Assembly (NCBI RefSeq): GCF_001005085.2
Contig: NZ_LBMU02000022.1
Location: 62,001-126,000, forward strand
Direction: 5' to 3'
Source of the DNA: Streptomyces humi
Lineage (GTDB): Bacteria > Actinomycetota > Actinomycetes > Streptomycetales > Streptomycetaceae
DNA length: 64,000 bases
The notes beneath the pieces were generated by a model. It saw nothing but the letters and a program-made list of their open reading frames with translations, had not been told where the DNA came from and searched no databases. Shown piece after piece: positions 47,066 to 56,408 of the stretch (position 1 is its first letter; every line of letters begins with the position of its first letter). The position numbers were made by a program, and so were the translations under genes.

Positions 47066-50000
47066 TTGAGTGTGGTTTTCTTCCGGAGGCCGGCCCGCCG
47101 CCGGGGCCCGGAACTGCCCGACGGAGAGCTGACGCTCCAGGAACCACCGACGCTGGCGGAGGCGACACCGTCGTCCGCGGCCAACATGCTCACCTACCTG
47201 CCGATGGCCGGTATGTCGGTCGGTATGGTGCTGCTCTACACACGTATCGGCAGTGGCACGGGCCCGGTCATCTATCTGGTGGTCGGACTGATGCTGCTGT
47301 CGATGATCATGATGCTGGTGGGGCAGCTGGTGAAGTCCGGCTCCGAACGCAAGCAGAAGATGCAGGGTGTCCGCCGTGACTACCTGCGTTACCTCGGCGG
47401 GGTGCGGCGCCGGGTGCGGTCCGCGGTCGCCGCGCAGCAGCGCGCGCTGGCCTGGCGGCACCCCGAGCCCACCGCCCTGTGGTCGTTCGCGCAGACGACC
47501 CGGCTGTGGGAACGCCGCACCTCAGACGAGGACTTCGCGGAGGTGCGGGTCGCGGTCGGTGAACAGCGGCTCGCGATGCAGCTGGTCAACAGGACGGCGA
47601 AGCCGGTCGAGGACCTCGACCCGCTCTCCGCGCACGCGCTGCGCGCCTTCATCAACGCCTACTCCACGGTCCCCGGCCAGCCCATCGCGGTCTTCCTGAG
47701 GGCGTGGTCGCGGGTGATGTTCCGGGGCGAGCGGGAGAAGGTGCTCGGGACCGTCCGGGCGCTGCTCGCCCAGCTCGCCGTGCTGCACACCCCGCAGGAC
47801 CTGATGATCGCCTTCTGCGTGGCGCCGGAGAACCGCGCCGAGTGGGAGTGGTCGAAGTGGCTGCCGCACGCCCTGCATCCGAAGGAGTCCGACGGCGCGG
47901 GACCGGCCCGGCTGATCACCTCGACCCTCGCGGAGCTGGAGGACCTGCTCGGCGAGGAGCTGACGGACCGTGGGCTCTTCGAGGCGGGCGCCTCCCCGAG
48001 CAAGGACGAGCCGTACGTGGTCGTGGTGCTGGACGGCGGCCAGGTGCCCGCCGGCCACCGCTTCGAGCGGGCCGGGTACCGCAACGTGGTGGTGCTGGAC
48101 GTCTCCGAGGGCCTGGCCTGGAAGCCCGGCCGGACCGTGCTGCGGCTGCTGGTGGAGGAGTCGGAGGAGGCCGCGCGGCCGACGGGGACGGCCGCGTCCG
48201 GCACGGCGAGCGCGGGGACGCCCGCGTCCGGCACGGCGAGCGCGGGGACGGCCGGAACGTACGACGAGGTGAAGATCGTACGGACCGATCGCAACCGTAA
48301 GGAGACCGCGATCCCGCTGGGCCGGGCCGACCGGCTCGGCCCGGCCGCCGTGCGCGCGCTCGCCGCCCACCTCGCGCCGATGCGCACCGGCGCGACCGCG
48401 GAGGCCGCGCAGCCGCTGGCCACGGACATCCAGCTCACCACCCTCCTCGGCATCACCGACCTGCACCGCTACTCCCCGCAGGAGTACTGGGAGCGCCGCA
48501 CCGGCCAGCACAGGCGGCTGCGCGTGCCCATCGCCGTCGGCGCCGACGGCCGCCCCGTCGAACTGGACATCAAGGAGTCCGCCCAGGACGGCATGGGCCC
48601 GCACGGCATGCTCATCGGCGCCACCGGCTCCGGCAAGAGCGAACTGCTGCGCACCCTGGTCCTCGGACTCGCCCTCGGCCACTCGTCCGAGACGCTGAAC
48701 TTCGTCCTCGTCGACTTCAAGGGCGGCGCCACCTTCCTCGGCTTCGACGCGCTGCCGCACACCTCCGCCGTGATCACCAACCTGGCCGACGAGGCCGCGC
48801 TGGTGGACCGGATGCAGGACGCCCTGCGCGGCGAGATGCAGCGCCGCCAGGAACTGCTGCGCAGCGCCGGCAACTACACCTCCGCGCTCGACTACGAGAA
48901 GGCGCGGGCCGCCGGAGCGGACCTGGAGCCGCTGCCCAGCCTGCTGGTCGTCGTCGACGAGTTCAGCGAACTGCTCTCCGCGCACCGTGAGTTCATGGAC
49001 CTGTTCGTGGCCATCGGCCGCCTCGGCCGGTCCCTCGGCGTCCATCTGCTGCTCGCCTCGCAGCGCCTGGACGAGGGGCGCATGCACCAGTTGGAGAGCC
49101 ACCTGTCGTACCGGATCGGTCTGCGGACGTTCTCCGCGATGGAGAGCCGGGGTGTGCTCGGCGTGCCGGACGCCTACGAGCTGCCGTCCCAGCCCGGCGC
49201 CGGTTACCTGAAGAGCGGTGTGGAGCCGCTCACCCGTTTCCGCGCCGCCTACGTGTCGGGTGCCTACCGGCAGCGGGTCGGGGCGCTCGCCCAGGAGAAG
49301 ATCGCCGGCCAGGTGGTGCCCTGGACCGGGGACTGGGTGAACGCCCGGGAGACACCTGAGGCCGAGGCGCCGGAGCGGGCCGCCGGCCCGGACACGGAGG
49401 ACGAGGACGACACCAGCCTGATGGCGGTCGCCATCGACAAGCTGCGGGACGCGGGGCCGCCCGCCTACCAGGTGTGGCTGCCGCCGCTGGGCGCACCGCC
49501 CACTCTCGACGCGCTGCTGCCGCCGCTGGTCCCGGACCCCGGACTCGGGCTCAGCACCGTCGACTGGGAGGGCCGCGGCAGGCTGCGGGTCCCGCTCGGC
49601 ATCGTGGACAAGCCGTTCGAGCAGGTGCGCGACCTGCTGATGGTGGACCTCAGCGCAGCCGGCGGCCACGTGGCCATCGGCGGCGGACCGCAGAGCGGCA
49701 AGTCCACCCTGATCCGCAACCTGATCACCGCGCTGGCCCTCACCCACACCCCGCGCGAAGTGCAGTTCTACTGCCTGGACTTCGGCGGCGGAGCACTCGC
49801 CTCGCTGGCCGGTCTGCCGCACGTCGGCGGTGTCGCCGGCCGGCTGGAGGGCGAGCGGGTGGGACGCACCCTCTCCGAGATGACGACCCTGCTCGCCCAC
49901 CGCGAGCGGCTCTTCCTGGAACACGGCATCGACTCGATGGCCACGCTGCGGCGCCGCCGGGCGGCCGGCGAGTTCCCCGAGGAGCGGCACGGCGACGTGT

Positions 50001-51169
50001 TCCTGGTGATCGACGGCTGGCAGACCGTCCGGCAGGAGTTCCAGGACCACGTCGCGGTGGTCAACCAGCTCGCCACCAGCGGCCTCAACTACGGCATCCA
50101 CGTGGTGACCTCGACCACCCGCTGGGTCGAGCTGAGCGCCGCGGTGCGCGACCAGTCGGCCACCAAGCTGGAGCTGCGGATGGGCGACGCGCTGGAGTCC
50201 ATGATCGACATCCGGCTGGCCAGGAACATCCCGCGCATTCCCGGCCGGGGCCTGACGGTCGACTCCAAACTGCACTTCCTCACCGCGCTGCCGCGGATCG
50301 ACGGGGTCGGTGACGCCGCCGACCTCGGTGACGGCGTCGCCGACCTGGTGCGGGCCGTGGCCGAGGAGTGGCAGGGGCCGGCCGCGCCGCCGGTGCGGAT
50401 GCTGCCGACGAGGCTCGACGCCCGCGAACTGGCCCCGCCACCCGAGGGACGCCGCTTCCAGATCGCGCTCGGCGTCGAGGAGAAGGAACTGGCACCGGCC
50501 TGGCACAACTTCGCCGACACGCCGCACCTGGTGGCCTTCGGCGACACCGAGTCGGGCAAGACCAACCTGCTGCGCCTGGTCGCCAAGGCGGTCACCCGGC
50601 AGTTCACCCCGGCCGAGGCGCGCATCCTCGCCGTGGACTTCCGCCGTGAGCTCGTCGAGTCGGTGCCGGAGGAGTACCGGCTGGGGCACGCGGTGTCGGT
50701 GGACCAGCTGGACGAGTACGTCAAGGGTGTGGCCCGCGCGCTGAAGACCCGCACCCCGGGGCCGGAGATCACCCCTGCCCGGATGCGGCAGGCCGACTGG
50801 TGGGCGGGGCCGCGGCTGTTCCTCCTCGTCGACGACTACGACCTCGTCGCGACTCCCGTGCGCACGGTCTTCGAGCCGCTGCTCGAACACCTCCCGCTCG
50901 GTTACGAGGTGGGCCTGCACGTGATCCTCACCCGGTCCGCGGCGGGCTCGATGCGTGGCGTCAACGACCCGTTCGTACGACGTCTGCTGGAGGTCAACGC
51001 GCCGGGTCTGCTGCTGTCCTGCCCGCCCAGCGAGGGATACGTGTTCGGCAACGTGAAGCCGCGGATCCTGCCGCCCGGCCGCGGCAACTACATCACGCGC
51101 CGCAGCGTGACGCAGATCCAGACGGCGGTTCTGGAGGACGAGACGGCGGAGGTCCCGGCCGGCCGCTGA
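47066..51169 (+). CDS. eccC: Type VII secretion ATPase EccC (FtsK/SpoIIIE type, fused EccCa/EccCb)
   Basis: The 1,367-residue protein has two N-terminal membrane spans (about 42-90), a degenerate membrane-proximal domain and three FtsK-like ATPase domains. Walker A sites are GATGSGKSE (about 518), GGPQSGKST (about 872) and GDTESGKTN (about 1158). Walker B sites are LLVVVDEFSEL, VFLVIDGWQ and LFLLVDDYD; only the first has the catalytic D-E pair, as expected for EccC. A short Ala/Ser/Gly repeat (ASGTASAGT) sits near residue 380. It is the motor that recognises substrates and powers export. The TTG at 47066 follows GAAGGAG; a GTG two codons on is possible. Single-chain EccC is usual outside ESX-1. 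Confidence 0.94.
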   Translation: MSVVFFRRPARRRGPELPDGELTLQEPPTLAEATPSSAANMLTYLPMAGMSVGMVLLYTRIGSGTGPVIYLVVGLMLLSMIMMLVGQLVKSGSERKQKMQGVRRDYLRYLGGVRRRVRSAVAAQQRALAWRHPEPTALWSFAQTTRLWERRTSDEDFAEVRVAVGEQRLAMQLVNRTAKPVEDLDPLSAHALRAFINAYSTVPGQPIAVFLRAWSRVMFRGEREKVLGTVRALLAQLAVLHTPQDLMIAFCVAPENRAEWEWSKWLPHALHPKESDGAGPARLITSTLAELEDLLGEELTDRGLFEAGASPSKDEPYVVVVLDGGQVPAGHRFERAGYRNVVVLDVSEGLAWKPGRTVLRLLVEESEEAARPTGTAASGTASAGTPASGTASAGTAGTYDEVKIVRTDRNRKETAIPLGRADRLGPAAVRALAAHLAPMRTGATAEAAQPLATDIQLTTLLGITDLHRYSPQEYWERRTGQHRRLRVPIAVGADGRPVELDIKESAQDGMGPHGMLIGATGSGKSELLRTLVLGLALGHSSETLNFVLVDFKGGATFLGFDALPHTSAVITNLADEAALVDRMQDALRGEMQRRQELLRSAGNYTSALDYEKARAAGADLEPLPSLLVVVDEFSELLSAHREFMDLFVAIGRLGRSLGVHLLLASQRLDEGRMHQLESHLSYRIGLRTFSAMESRGVLGVPDAYELPSQPGAGYLKSGVEPLTRFRAAYVSGAYRQRVGALAQEKIAGQVVPWTGDWVNARETPEAEAPERAAGPDTEDEDDTSLMAVAIDKLRDAGPPAYQVWLPPLGAPPTLDALLPPLVPDPGLGLSTVDWEGRGRLRVPLGIVDKPFEQVRDLLMVDLSAAGGHVAIGGGPQSGKSTLIRNLITALALTHTPREVQFYCLDFGGGALASLAGLPHVGGVAGRLEGERVGRTLSEMTTLLAHRERLFLEHGIDSMATLRRRRAAGEFPEERHGDVFLVIDGWQTVRQEFQDHVAVVNQLATSGLNYGIHVVTSTTRWVELSAAVRDQSATKLELRMGDALESMIDIRLARNIPRIPGRGLTVDSKLHFLTALPRIDGVGDAADLGDGVADLVRAVAEEWQGPAAPPVRMLPTRLDARELAPPPEGRRFQIALGVEEKELAPAWHNFADTPHLVAFGDTESGKTNLLRLVAKAVTRQFTPAEARILAVDFRRELVESVPEEYRLGHAVSVDQLDEYVKGVARALKTRTPGPEITPARMRQADWWAGPRLFLLVDDYDLVATPVRTVFEPLLEHLPLGYEVGLHVILTRSAAGSMRGVNDPFVRRLLEVNAPGLLLSCPPSEGYVFGNVKPRILPPGRGNYITRRSVTQIQTAVLEDETAEVPAGR

Positions 51170-51217
51170 GCATCCGGAGGGGAAGCGGTTCGGCGGCGCA
51201 GGCGAGGGCCGGGACGA

Positions 51218-51360
51218 GCGGTGGTTGCCGCTCTCCCCGGGCCTCGCCGTGGTTGCCGCTCTCCCCGGCCTCGCCGTGAATGCCGCTCTCCCCGGCCTCG
51301 CCGTGAATGCCGCTCACCCCGGGCCTCGCCGTGAATGCCGCTCTCCCCGGGCCTCGCTGT
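51218..51360. repeat. Five tandem repeats of about 28 bp
   Basis: Units close to TGCCGCTCTCCCCGG then GCCTCGCCGTGAA recur five times with one- or two-base changes, in the gap between eccC and mycP. No spacer diversity, so not CRISPR. It might fold into successive weak hairpins; function unknown. Confidence 0.8.
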
Positions 51361-51389
51361 GCGGATCCCCGCCTCAGGCCGCGCTGGTC

Positions 51390-51535
51390 CGCGGGGCAGG
51401 CCTGGCACGGCTGTGGTTTTTCGCCGTTGTGGTCCGTGGGTCAGGCCTGGCTCGGTTGCGGCTTCTCGCCGTTGCGGTCCGTGGGGCAGGCCTTGCTCGG
51501 CTGCGGTTTTTCGCCGTGGTCGTCCGTGGGTCAGG
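51390..51535. repeat. Three tandem repeats of about 44 bp
   Basis: Units of GTCCGTGGGTCAGGCCTGGC followed by TCGGCTGCGGTTTTTCGCCGT occur about three times, ending at the mycP stop codon. They contain T-runs behind GC-rich parts and might act as repeated transcription-termination signals for the converging eccC and mycP. Confidence 0.75.
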
Positions 51536-52841
51536 CGGGGTTTCTGCCGGTTCGTCGTCGGGACGTGCGGAGGCGGGCGACGGTCATCGCACCGGCCGTC
51601 AGGACGCCCAGCAGCAGACAGGCCCCGGCCAGCGCCCAGGCACGGGGGACGAGACGGCTCGTCGGCGCCGGCTCGGGCAGGTGCAGCGCGGGGTCCGGGG
51701 CGGCGGACGGCGCCGCCGTCGGCAGCACCGTGCTGAGCGCCGCGGAGGGATCGAGCAGCGGCACCGAGGCGTGCGCGGCGGTCGCCTCCAGCCGGGTGGC
51801 GGTCTGGGCCGCGGTGAGATGCGGCAGGTGGGCCCGTACCAGCGCGGCCGTGCCGGCCACGAACGCCGCGGCCACGGACGCGCCGTTCGCGACGTAATTG
51901 CCCGTGCCCTTCGGTCCGATCCCGGTGATTCCGTCGCCGGGCGCGGCCAGGTCGGCGTGGACCGGCTGCGGGACCCCGTCGGGGTGGGCGCCGTTGATGT
52001 CCACGTCCAGCACGGAGACGACGCCGTCCGCCGCGGCCGGCCAGTAGGAGGCGGGCGGCGGCTCGGAGGACTGCCCGGAGCTGCTCTCGGGCGCGGTGTC
52101 GGGCGCGGCCGGGGCCACCACGAGCACGTCCTTGGCGGCGGCGTGCTCGAGGGCGGCCCGGAGCGGGGCGGTGTCCGCGGACAGGGCGGCCGAGACGTCC
52201 ACCACCTTCGCGCCCGCCGCGACCGCGGCCTCGATCCCCTGCGCCACCAACTCGGCGCTCGGCCGCCCCCACTGGTCCGTGCCCCGCTCGGCGACGACGC
52301 GTGCCCCGGGTGCCACTCCCGCGAACCCGCTGCCGGGCACGGCCGAGGCGGCGATCACCCCGGCCAGGAACGTGCCGTGCCCCACACAGTCCTGCGCGGC
52401 GGCACCGGCGGCGTGGACCCGCCCGGCGAGCCCGGCGGCCTGTGGTGCCACCCCCGTGTCCACCACGCCGACCAGGACGCCGTCGCCCCGGGTGTACTTG
52501 TTGGCCTGCGCCACGTCCAGACTCAGCTGCGCCCAGGGAGTGGCGCCCACCTGAGTGGGCGACACCTTGGCGCAGGTACCGGACTCGGGATCGACCGAGG
52601 AAGGTGTGAGCGGCAGCTGGGGGCCCGCCGAGGCCGACGCGGAGGGGGACGCCGTCGCGTCCCCGGCTGCCGAGGCACCGACCGCCGGAGCCACCGCCAG
52701 TACCGCCCCCAGGAGCGGAGCCAGCACCGACAGGCGCGGCACACCTGACCCGCACACCGGCCGGAGCCCGGCGCGACCTGCTGTCCGGGGGGCACGGGCG
52801 GGACGGCGGAGGAAGGGGCTGTCGTCGGTCATGTCATCCAA
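51531..52841 (-). CDS. mycP: Type VII secretion-associated mycosin, subtilisin-type protease
   Basis: The protein has 436 residues. A signal region (LSVLAPLLGAVLAVAPAVGASAA, about 38-60) leads to an S8 catalytic domain with Asp in VLVGVVDTGV, His in DCVGHGTFLAGV and Ser in NYVANGASVAAAFVAG; the Ser motif reads GAS instead of the usual GTS. A Pro-rich linker and one C-terminal membrane span (AWALAGACLLLGVLTAGAMTV) anchor it outside the membrane, the family topology. Mycosins are essential for ESX stability and process some substrates. Its gene is on the strand opposite eccC and converges with it across repeats. The start ATG follows AGGGAA; another ATG is 3 codons later. Confidence 0.92.
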   Translation of the reverse strand: MDDMTDDSPFLRRPARAPRTAGRAGLRPVCGSGVPRLSVLAPLLGAVLAVAPAVGASAAGDATASPSASASAGPQLPLTPSSVDPESGTCAKVSPTQVGATPWAQLSLDVAQANKYTRGDGVLVGVVDTGVAPQAAGLAGRVHAAGAAAQDCVGHGTFLAGVIAASAVPGSGFAGVAPGARVVAERGTDQWGRPSAELVAQGIEAAVAAGAKVVDVSAALSADTAPLRAALEHAAAKDVLVVAPAAPDTAPESSSGQSSEPPPASYWPAAADGVVSVLDVDINGAHPDGVPQPVHADLAAPGDGITGIGPKGTGNYVANGASVAAAFVAGTAALVRAHLPHLTAAQTATRLEATAAHASVPLLDPSAALSTVLPTAAPSAAPDPALHLPEPAPTSRLVPRAWALAGACLLLGVLTAGAMTVARLRTSRRRTGRNPA

Positions 52842-53303
52842 TTCCCTGGCCGAGTGTGACCGGTTGGCACGCCATGTGGCAGGCGGGGGCGGGCAGGAAC
52901 GAAGGCACGGGCGGAGACCGACCGGCCCGGGGCGGGCGTGTGCGGCCGCCGTGTCCCGATGGGCGGGGACCAGAGGACATGCTAGTCAGCGTCGACGACC
53001 GCTCGACGCGACATGTGACGATCGTGTCCCATGGGGGACACCCGGAACCCGCTCGTCGGTGCCAGCGGGTAAGCTGCGCGCAAGAGATACGTGTGGCAAT
53101 GGGCGGCGTCGCCGAACCGCATGTCACTACTTGAGAAACGTACCGCAGAACGACTGACTTTCCGTTCGGTGCCGGACCGGCACCGGTCCGCTGTCACCGC
53201 CAGGTCACTCGCCGGGCCGGGGCGCCCGCCCCCGCCCGTCCCGGCCGGATGTGACCGCGAACTGTGAGGATCGCCTGACCGCCGTCCTCGTGAGGAGTGT
53301 GTG
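52842..53303. promoter_or_regulatory. Divergent control region of mycP and the 1,008-aa ESX protein
   Basis: No gene seen in 462 bp. A near-perfect palindrome (GGTGCCGG-A-CCGGCACC, 53168-53184) lies 120 bp before the rightward gene and may be an operator. The part 53020-53170 is less GC-rich and likely holds promoters. Confidence 0.4.
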
Positions 53304-56300
53304 ATGATCCGGCGCGGCACCGGCCGGCGAGGCGGAACCACCGACCGCAGCGCGGTTACCCGCCTGACGGTCACGCGCGCCCGTGAGCACGTCCACCTGG
53401 TCCACACCGGCGGCACCCCGCCGCAGCGGCTCGCCGAGATCGCCGACTGGCTCGGACCCGCCCGCCCCGACGAGGCCGTGGTCCTGGTCGGGGCCGCCCT
53501 CGGCACCGACGGCGTCGAGGGTTTGTGCGAACGACTCGCCCCCGTACTCGGGGAGTTCAAGGACGAAGAGGTACGGCTGCTGCGGCTGGTGATGTCGGCG
53601 GGAGCCGACGAGGCCGACGGCCGCCCTTCCACGGCCCGGCTCCTCTGCGAGCGCTGGGCACTCGACGTGCTGGCCACCGCCGGGCCCGCCGTCGTAGTCC
53701 CGGACGGCACCCTCTTCTCACCCGACCTGCCCGACGCCCCCGGCGGCTGGTGGCACTTCTCCGTGGGCGACGTGCCGCGGCCCGTGGGCAGCCGGCTGCC
53801 GATCCCCGACTGGGAGTCCGCACTGGAACGGCTGGACCTGGACGCGGTTCCCGACCACGTCGTCGAGCCGGTGCCCGCAGGCCTGATGATCCGTCCGACC
53901 GGTACGCCCTCCGCCGCCGTGCACACCCTGCCGTACGCCGTCCCGCCCGACCCGGACCGGCCGCACCTGCTCGTCGACGCGCCGGGTGTGTCCGCCGCGG
54001 GGCTGGCGACGGTCATCGCCGCGCTGCCGGGACGCGTGCGCAAGGACATCCGGCTGCTCTCCCTGGACGGGCGCTCCCTGCTGGAGACCGGGCAGGAGGT
54101 GGCGGACCTGCTGGGCACCGACGTGCACGTGGCCAACGGCGTTCCGGTGGTGGTCGAAGGCGGGGAGGCGGGTGACGGAGCGGCGGGCGACGGCGCGGAG
54201 GGCACGGCCTCGACGGAGCTGTACCTGGTCGACGGCGAGGGCACGCCGGCCTGGCGGCCGTTCGCGGAGACACTCACCTGCGCGCCGGCGACGGACGGGC
54301 GGAGGCAGGGCACGCGGGTCACCTCGTGGCGTGCCCCCGCCGCCCTGCTCGAGGGCACGGAGCACGATGCGCTGCCGTTCGGCCGGACCTGGAAGGTGGC
54401 CGTCACCCCCGCGGGGCTGTGGGCCGGGCCGCGCAGCGGGGAGCCGCCGCTCGTCGCCGCGACCCGCACGGCCGGTGCGGACACCGTCGCGATCGAACTC
54501 GGGACGCCGCGCCGCGCCCTCGACGACGCGCTCTGGCCGAGCCTGGACCGCCTGTTCGGGGAGCTGGAACCCGAGGTGCGGGAGCGGGCCGTGGTCCACG
54601 TCCACGGAGTTCTCGGCCGCAACGGCATGGAGAACCTGCGACGGCTCACGGTCCGTCACGACTTCTCCCTCATGCCGCAGTCGAGGGAGGAGGCGGAGAC
54701 GGAGGAAGGTGCGCCGGCCTCGGCTGTCACGGCTGTCGCTGCTACCACGGCTGCCTCGGTTGTCACGGCTGCCTCGGCTATCGCGGCTGTCGGCGCCGAG
54801 GTGTCGGCGGAGGGCGAGGTGTCGGCCGTGGGCGAGACGGGCGTGCGGTCGGTGTCGTCGTCCGGCGCCGAGGCCTTCCCGTCCCTGGGGCGGACGCCTG
54901 CGGTGGAGGAGCGGGAGCAGGTGCCCGGGGCCGCCCCGCGGGCCGCCGGACGGGCGTTCACCGAGCGCGAGGCGGTGGACGGGACGGCGAGGGACGCACG
55001 GGAACTGCCCACGCGTACCGGCACTTCGGAACCGGCTGCGACGAGCGCGCCGTCCCCGACCACTGCTGCCGCGCCGACCCCGTCCCCGACCACTGCTAGC
55101 GCGCCGACCCCGTCCCCGAGCATTGCTGTTGAGCCGGGGCCGTCCTCGTCGGCTGTCGGTGCTTCGGCTTCGGCGACCGTCGTGGAGCGGGCTTCCGCGC
55201 GGCCGGAGGAGCAGACGGCGCCGACGTCCCTCGGCCGCCCCGCCCCGGCCTCGTCCACCGCCCCGTCCTCCGCCCCGAACTCGGCCTCGTCCACCGCCCC
55301 AGCCTCTGCCCCGAACTCGGCCTCGTCCACCGCCCCGTCCTCCGCCCCGAACTCGGCCTCGTCCACCGCCCCGTCCTCTGCCTCGGCCTCCGCCCCGAAC
55401 GCGGCCTCTTCCTCTGCCCCGGGCTCGCCTGCGGCGGTGGCGGTGACGGGGGGCGCGTTCCTCTCGGCGCCCGTGCAGGAAGTCCCCGTGGCGCCGTCGG
55501 CCGTGGTCGGTGCTTCGGCTCGGGCGGACACTCCGGCCGTGCCGGCCTCGACCGCCTCGTCGGCGACGAAGGAACCGACCGGGAGCGCCGGTGCACCCGC
55601 AGCGCGGGCCGGTCGGGGCGACGGTCCCGACCACGAGAAGCTGCGCGCTCATCTCGGCCCCTTCTGGAAGCAGCACCGTGCGGCGGTCGCGCAGATCACG
55701 GAACGCCTGTTCGCGGCGAACCCGCCCGCGCAGTCCGAAGTCACGATCGCGGAACTGGTGGCCGTCCACGTCTACATGACGGCAGTGGACGACGGGCAGC
55801 TGCGGGCCGCCCTCGCGCAGGGCGACGACCAGAGCCGGACGCTGCTGAGCTGCCTGCGGTCCGGCATGCGCCGGCTGCCCTCCTACCGAGGCGCCACGTC
55901 GAGCACGGCCGCCGAACTCGTCTCGCGCGTCACCCCGGAGGCGGTGGGCGAGGAGTGGACGGGGACCCTGCCGGTCCGCGCGGTCTCCGTGGGACGTACG
56001 TACCCGGGCCCGGCCACCGACCACGTGCTCATCTGGTCGGTCACCGGCCGTCGTACCGGCACCCGCCCCGGCGACGACGGCCAGGACATCCTCTTCACCC
56101 GGGAGTCCAGGTTCCGGGTCCTCGGCGTCACCCGGCACGGCGCGGCCACTGTCGGGCTCCTCCAGGAGCTGCCGCAGCAGGCGCACGCCTCCTCCCCGCA
56201 GCTGGACGCGGCCCTCCTCGAGCGGCTGCGGGCCGTGCTCGACCTGCCCGCCGCCGAGCCCGGACGAGATGCCGGTCCACCGCCGGCACAGCGCTCCGGA

Positions 56301-56330
56301 CCGGTGCCCTTCCCGAACCCGGAGGCCTAG
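53304..56330 (+). CDS. 1,008-aa ESX-locus protein with ART-like C-terminal domain
   Basis: There is no signal peptide or membrane span. An N-terminal half (about 1-455) of alternating alpha/beta character is not recognisable (it includes RPDEAVVLVGAALGTDGVEGLCERLAP). A linker (455-770) consists of Ala/Ser/Pro/Val repeats. The C-terminal domain (about 775-980) resembles an R-S-E-type mono-ADP-ribosyltransferase: RSGMRRLPSYRGATS would hold the Arg, and DGQDILFTRESRFRVLGV occupies the place of the ExEVLF strand. Gln-Asp replaces Glu-x-Glu and no clear STS is present, so enzymatic activity is doubtful. The ATG at 53304 has GGAG 6 nt upstream. Its place between mycP and the lectin gene suggests a locus-specific component or substrate; it does not look like EccE. 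Confidence 0.75.
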   Translation: MIRRGTGRRGGTTDRSAVTRLTVTRAREHVHLVHTGGTPPQRLAEIADWLGPARPDEAVVLVGAALGTDGVEGLCERLAPVLGEFKDEEVRLLRLVMSAGADEADGRPSTARLLCERWALDVLATAGPAVVVPDGTLFSPDLPDAPGGWWHFSVGDVPRPVGSRLPIPDWESALERLDLDAVPDHVVEPVPAGLMIRPTGTPSAAVHTLPYAVPPDPDRPHLLVDAPGVSAAGLATVIAALPGRVRKDIRLLSLDGRSLLETGQEVADLLGTDVHVANGVPVVVEGGEAGDGAAGDGAEGTASTELYLVDGEGTPAWRPFAETLTCAPATDGRRQGTRVTSWRAPAALLEGTEHDALPFGRTWKVAVTPAGLWAGPRSGEPPLVAATRTAGADTVAIELGTPRRALDDALWPSLDRLFGELEPEVRERAVVHVHGVLGRNGMENLRRLTVRHDFSLMPQSREEAETEEGAPASAVTAVAATTAASVVTAASAIAAVGAEVSAEGEVSAVGETGVRSVSSSGAEAFPSLGRTPAVEEREQVPGAAPRAAGRAFTEREAVDGTARDARELPTRTGTSEPAATSAPSPTTAAAPTPSPTTASAPTPSPSIAVEPGPSSSAVGASASATVVERASARPEEQTAPTSLGRPAPASSTAPSSAPNSASSTAPASAPNSASSTAPSSAPNSASSTAPSSASASAPNAASSSAPGSPAAVAVTGGAFLSAPVQEVPVAPSAVVGASARADTPAVPASTASSATKEPTGSAGAPAARAGRGDGPDHEKLRAHLGPFWKQHRAAVAQITERLFAANPPAQSEVTIAELVAVHVYMTAVDDGQLRAALAQGDDQSRTLLSCLRSGMRRLPSYRGATSSTAAELVSRVTPEAVGEEWTGTLPVRAVSVGRTYPGPATDHVLIWSVTGRRTGTRPGDDGQDILFTRESRFRVLGVTRHGAATVGLLQELPQQAHASSPQLDAALLERLRAVLDLPAAEPGRDAGPPPAQRSGPVPFPNPEA
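55244..55425 (+). repeat. Repeat encoding (SASSTAPSSAPN)n
   Basis: Units of about 36 bp encode SASSTAPSSAPN with slight variation, four or more times, inside the 1,008-codon gene. A shorter repeat (ACCCCGTCCCCGACCACTGC) precedes at 55050-55115. They form a disordered linker before the C-terminal domain. Confidence 0.85.
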
Positions 56331-56408
56331 CCCCCGGCCCTCCGGACAACACAGCCGGCAGTCAGTCCCCACCAGCCCCACACCCAGCGTCCCGCCCCGA
56401 GGAGCGTC

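Noticed and set aside
47522..50920. Open frame of over 1,100 codons on the strand opposite eccC, and similar long frames opposite the giant gene (e.g. 22078-24915)
   Set aside because: These arise from GC-rich third positions. Their translations are low-complexity Arg/Gly/Ala/Val/Leu/Gln/His, lack ribosome sites and family motifs, and lie over convincing genes.
51218..51535. CRISPR array
   Set aside because: Repeats are directly adjacent without unique spacers, unit lengths change from 28 to 44 bp, and no cas gene is present.
43706..53094. Shared GAGATACGTGT before the esx-like genes and in the mycP divergent region, and the shared GTGTGACCGGTTGG at 18530 and 52845
   Set aside because: Matches of 11-14 bases are expected by chance many times in a 64-kb GC-biased window; no symmetry or spacing supports a site.
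53304..56330. EccE
   Set aside because: The protein has no membrane span near the N-terminus and is far longer; its C-terminus looks ART-like.
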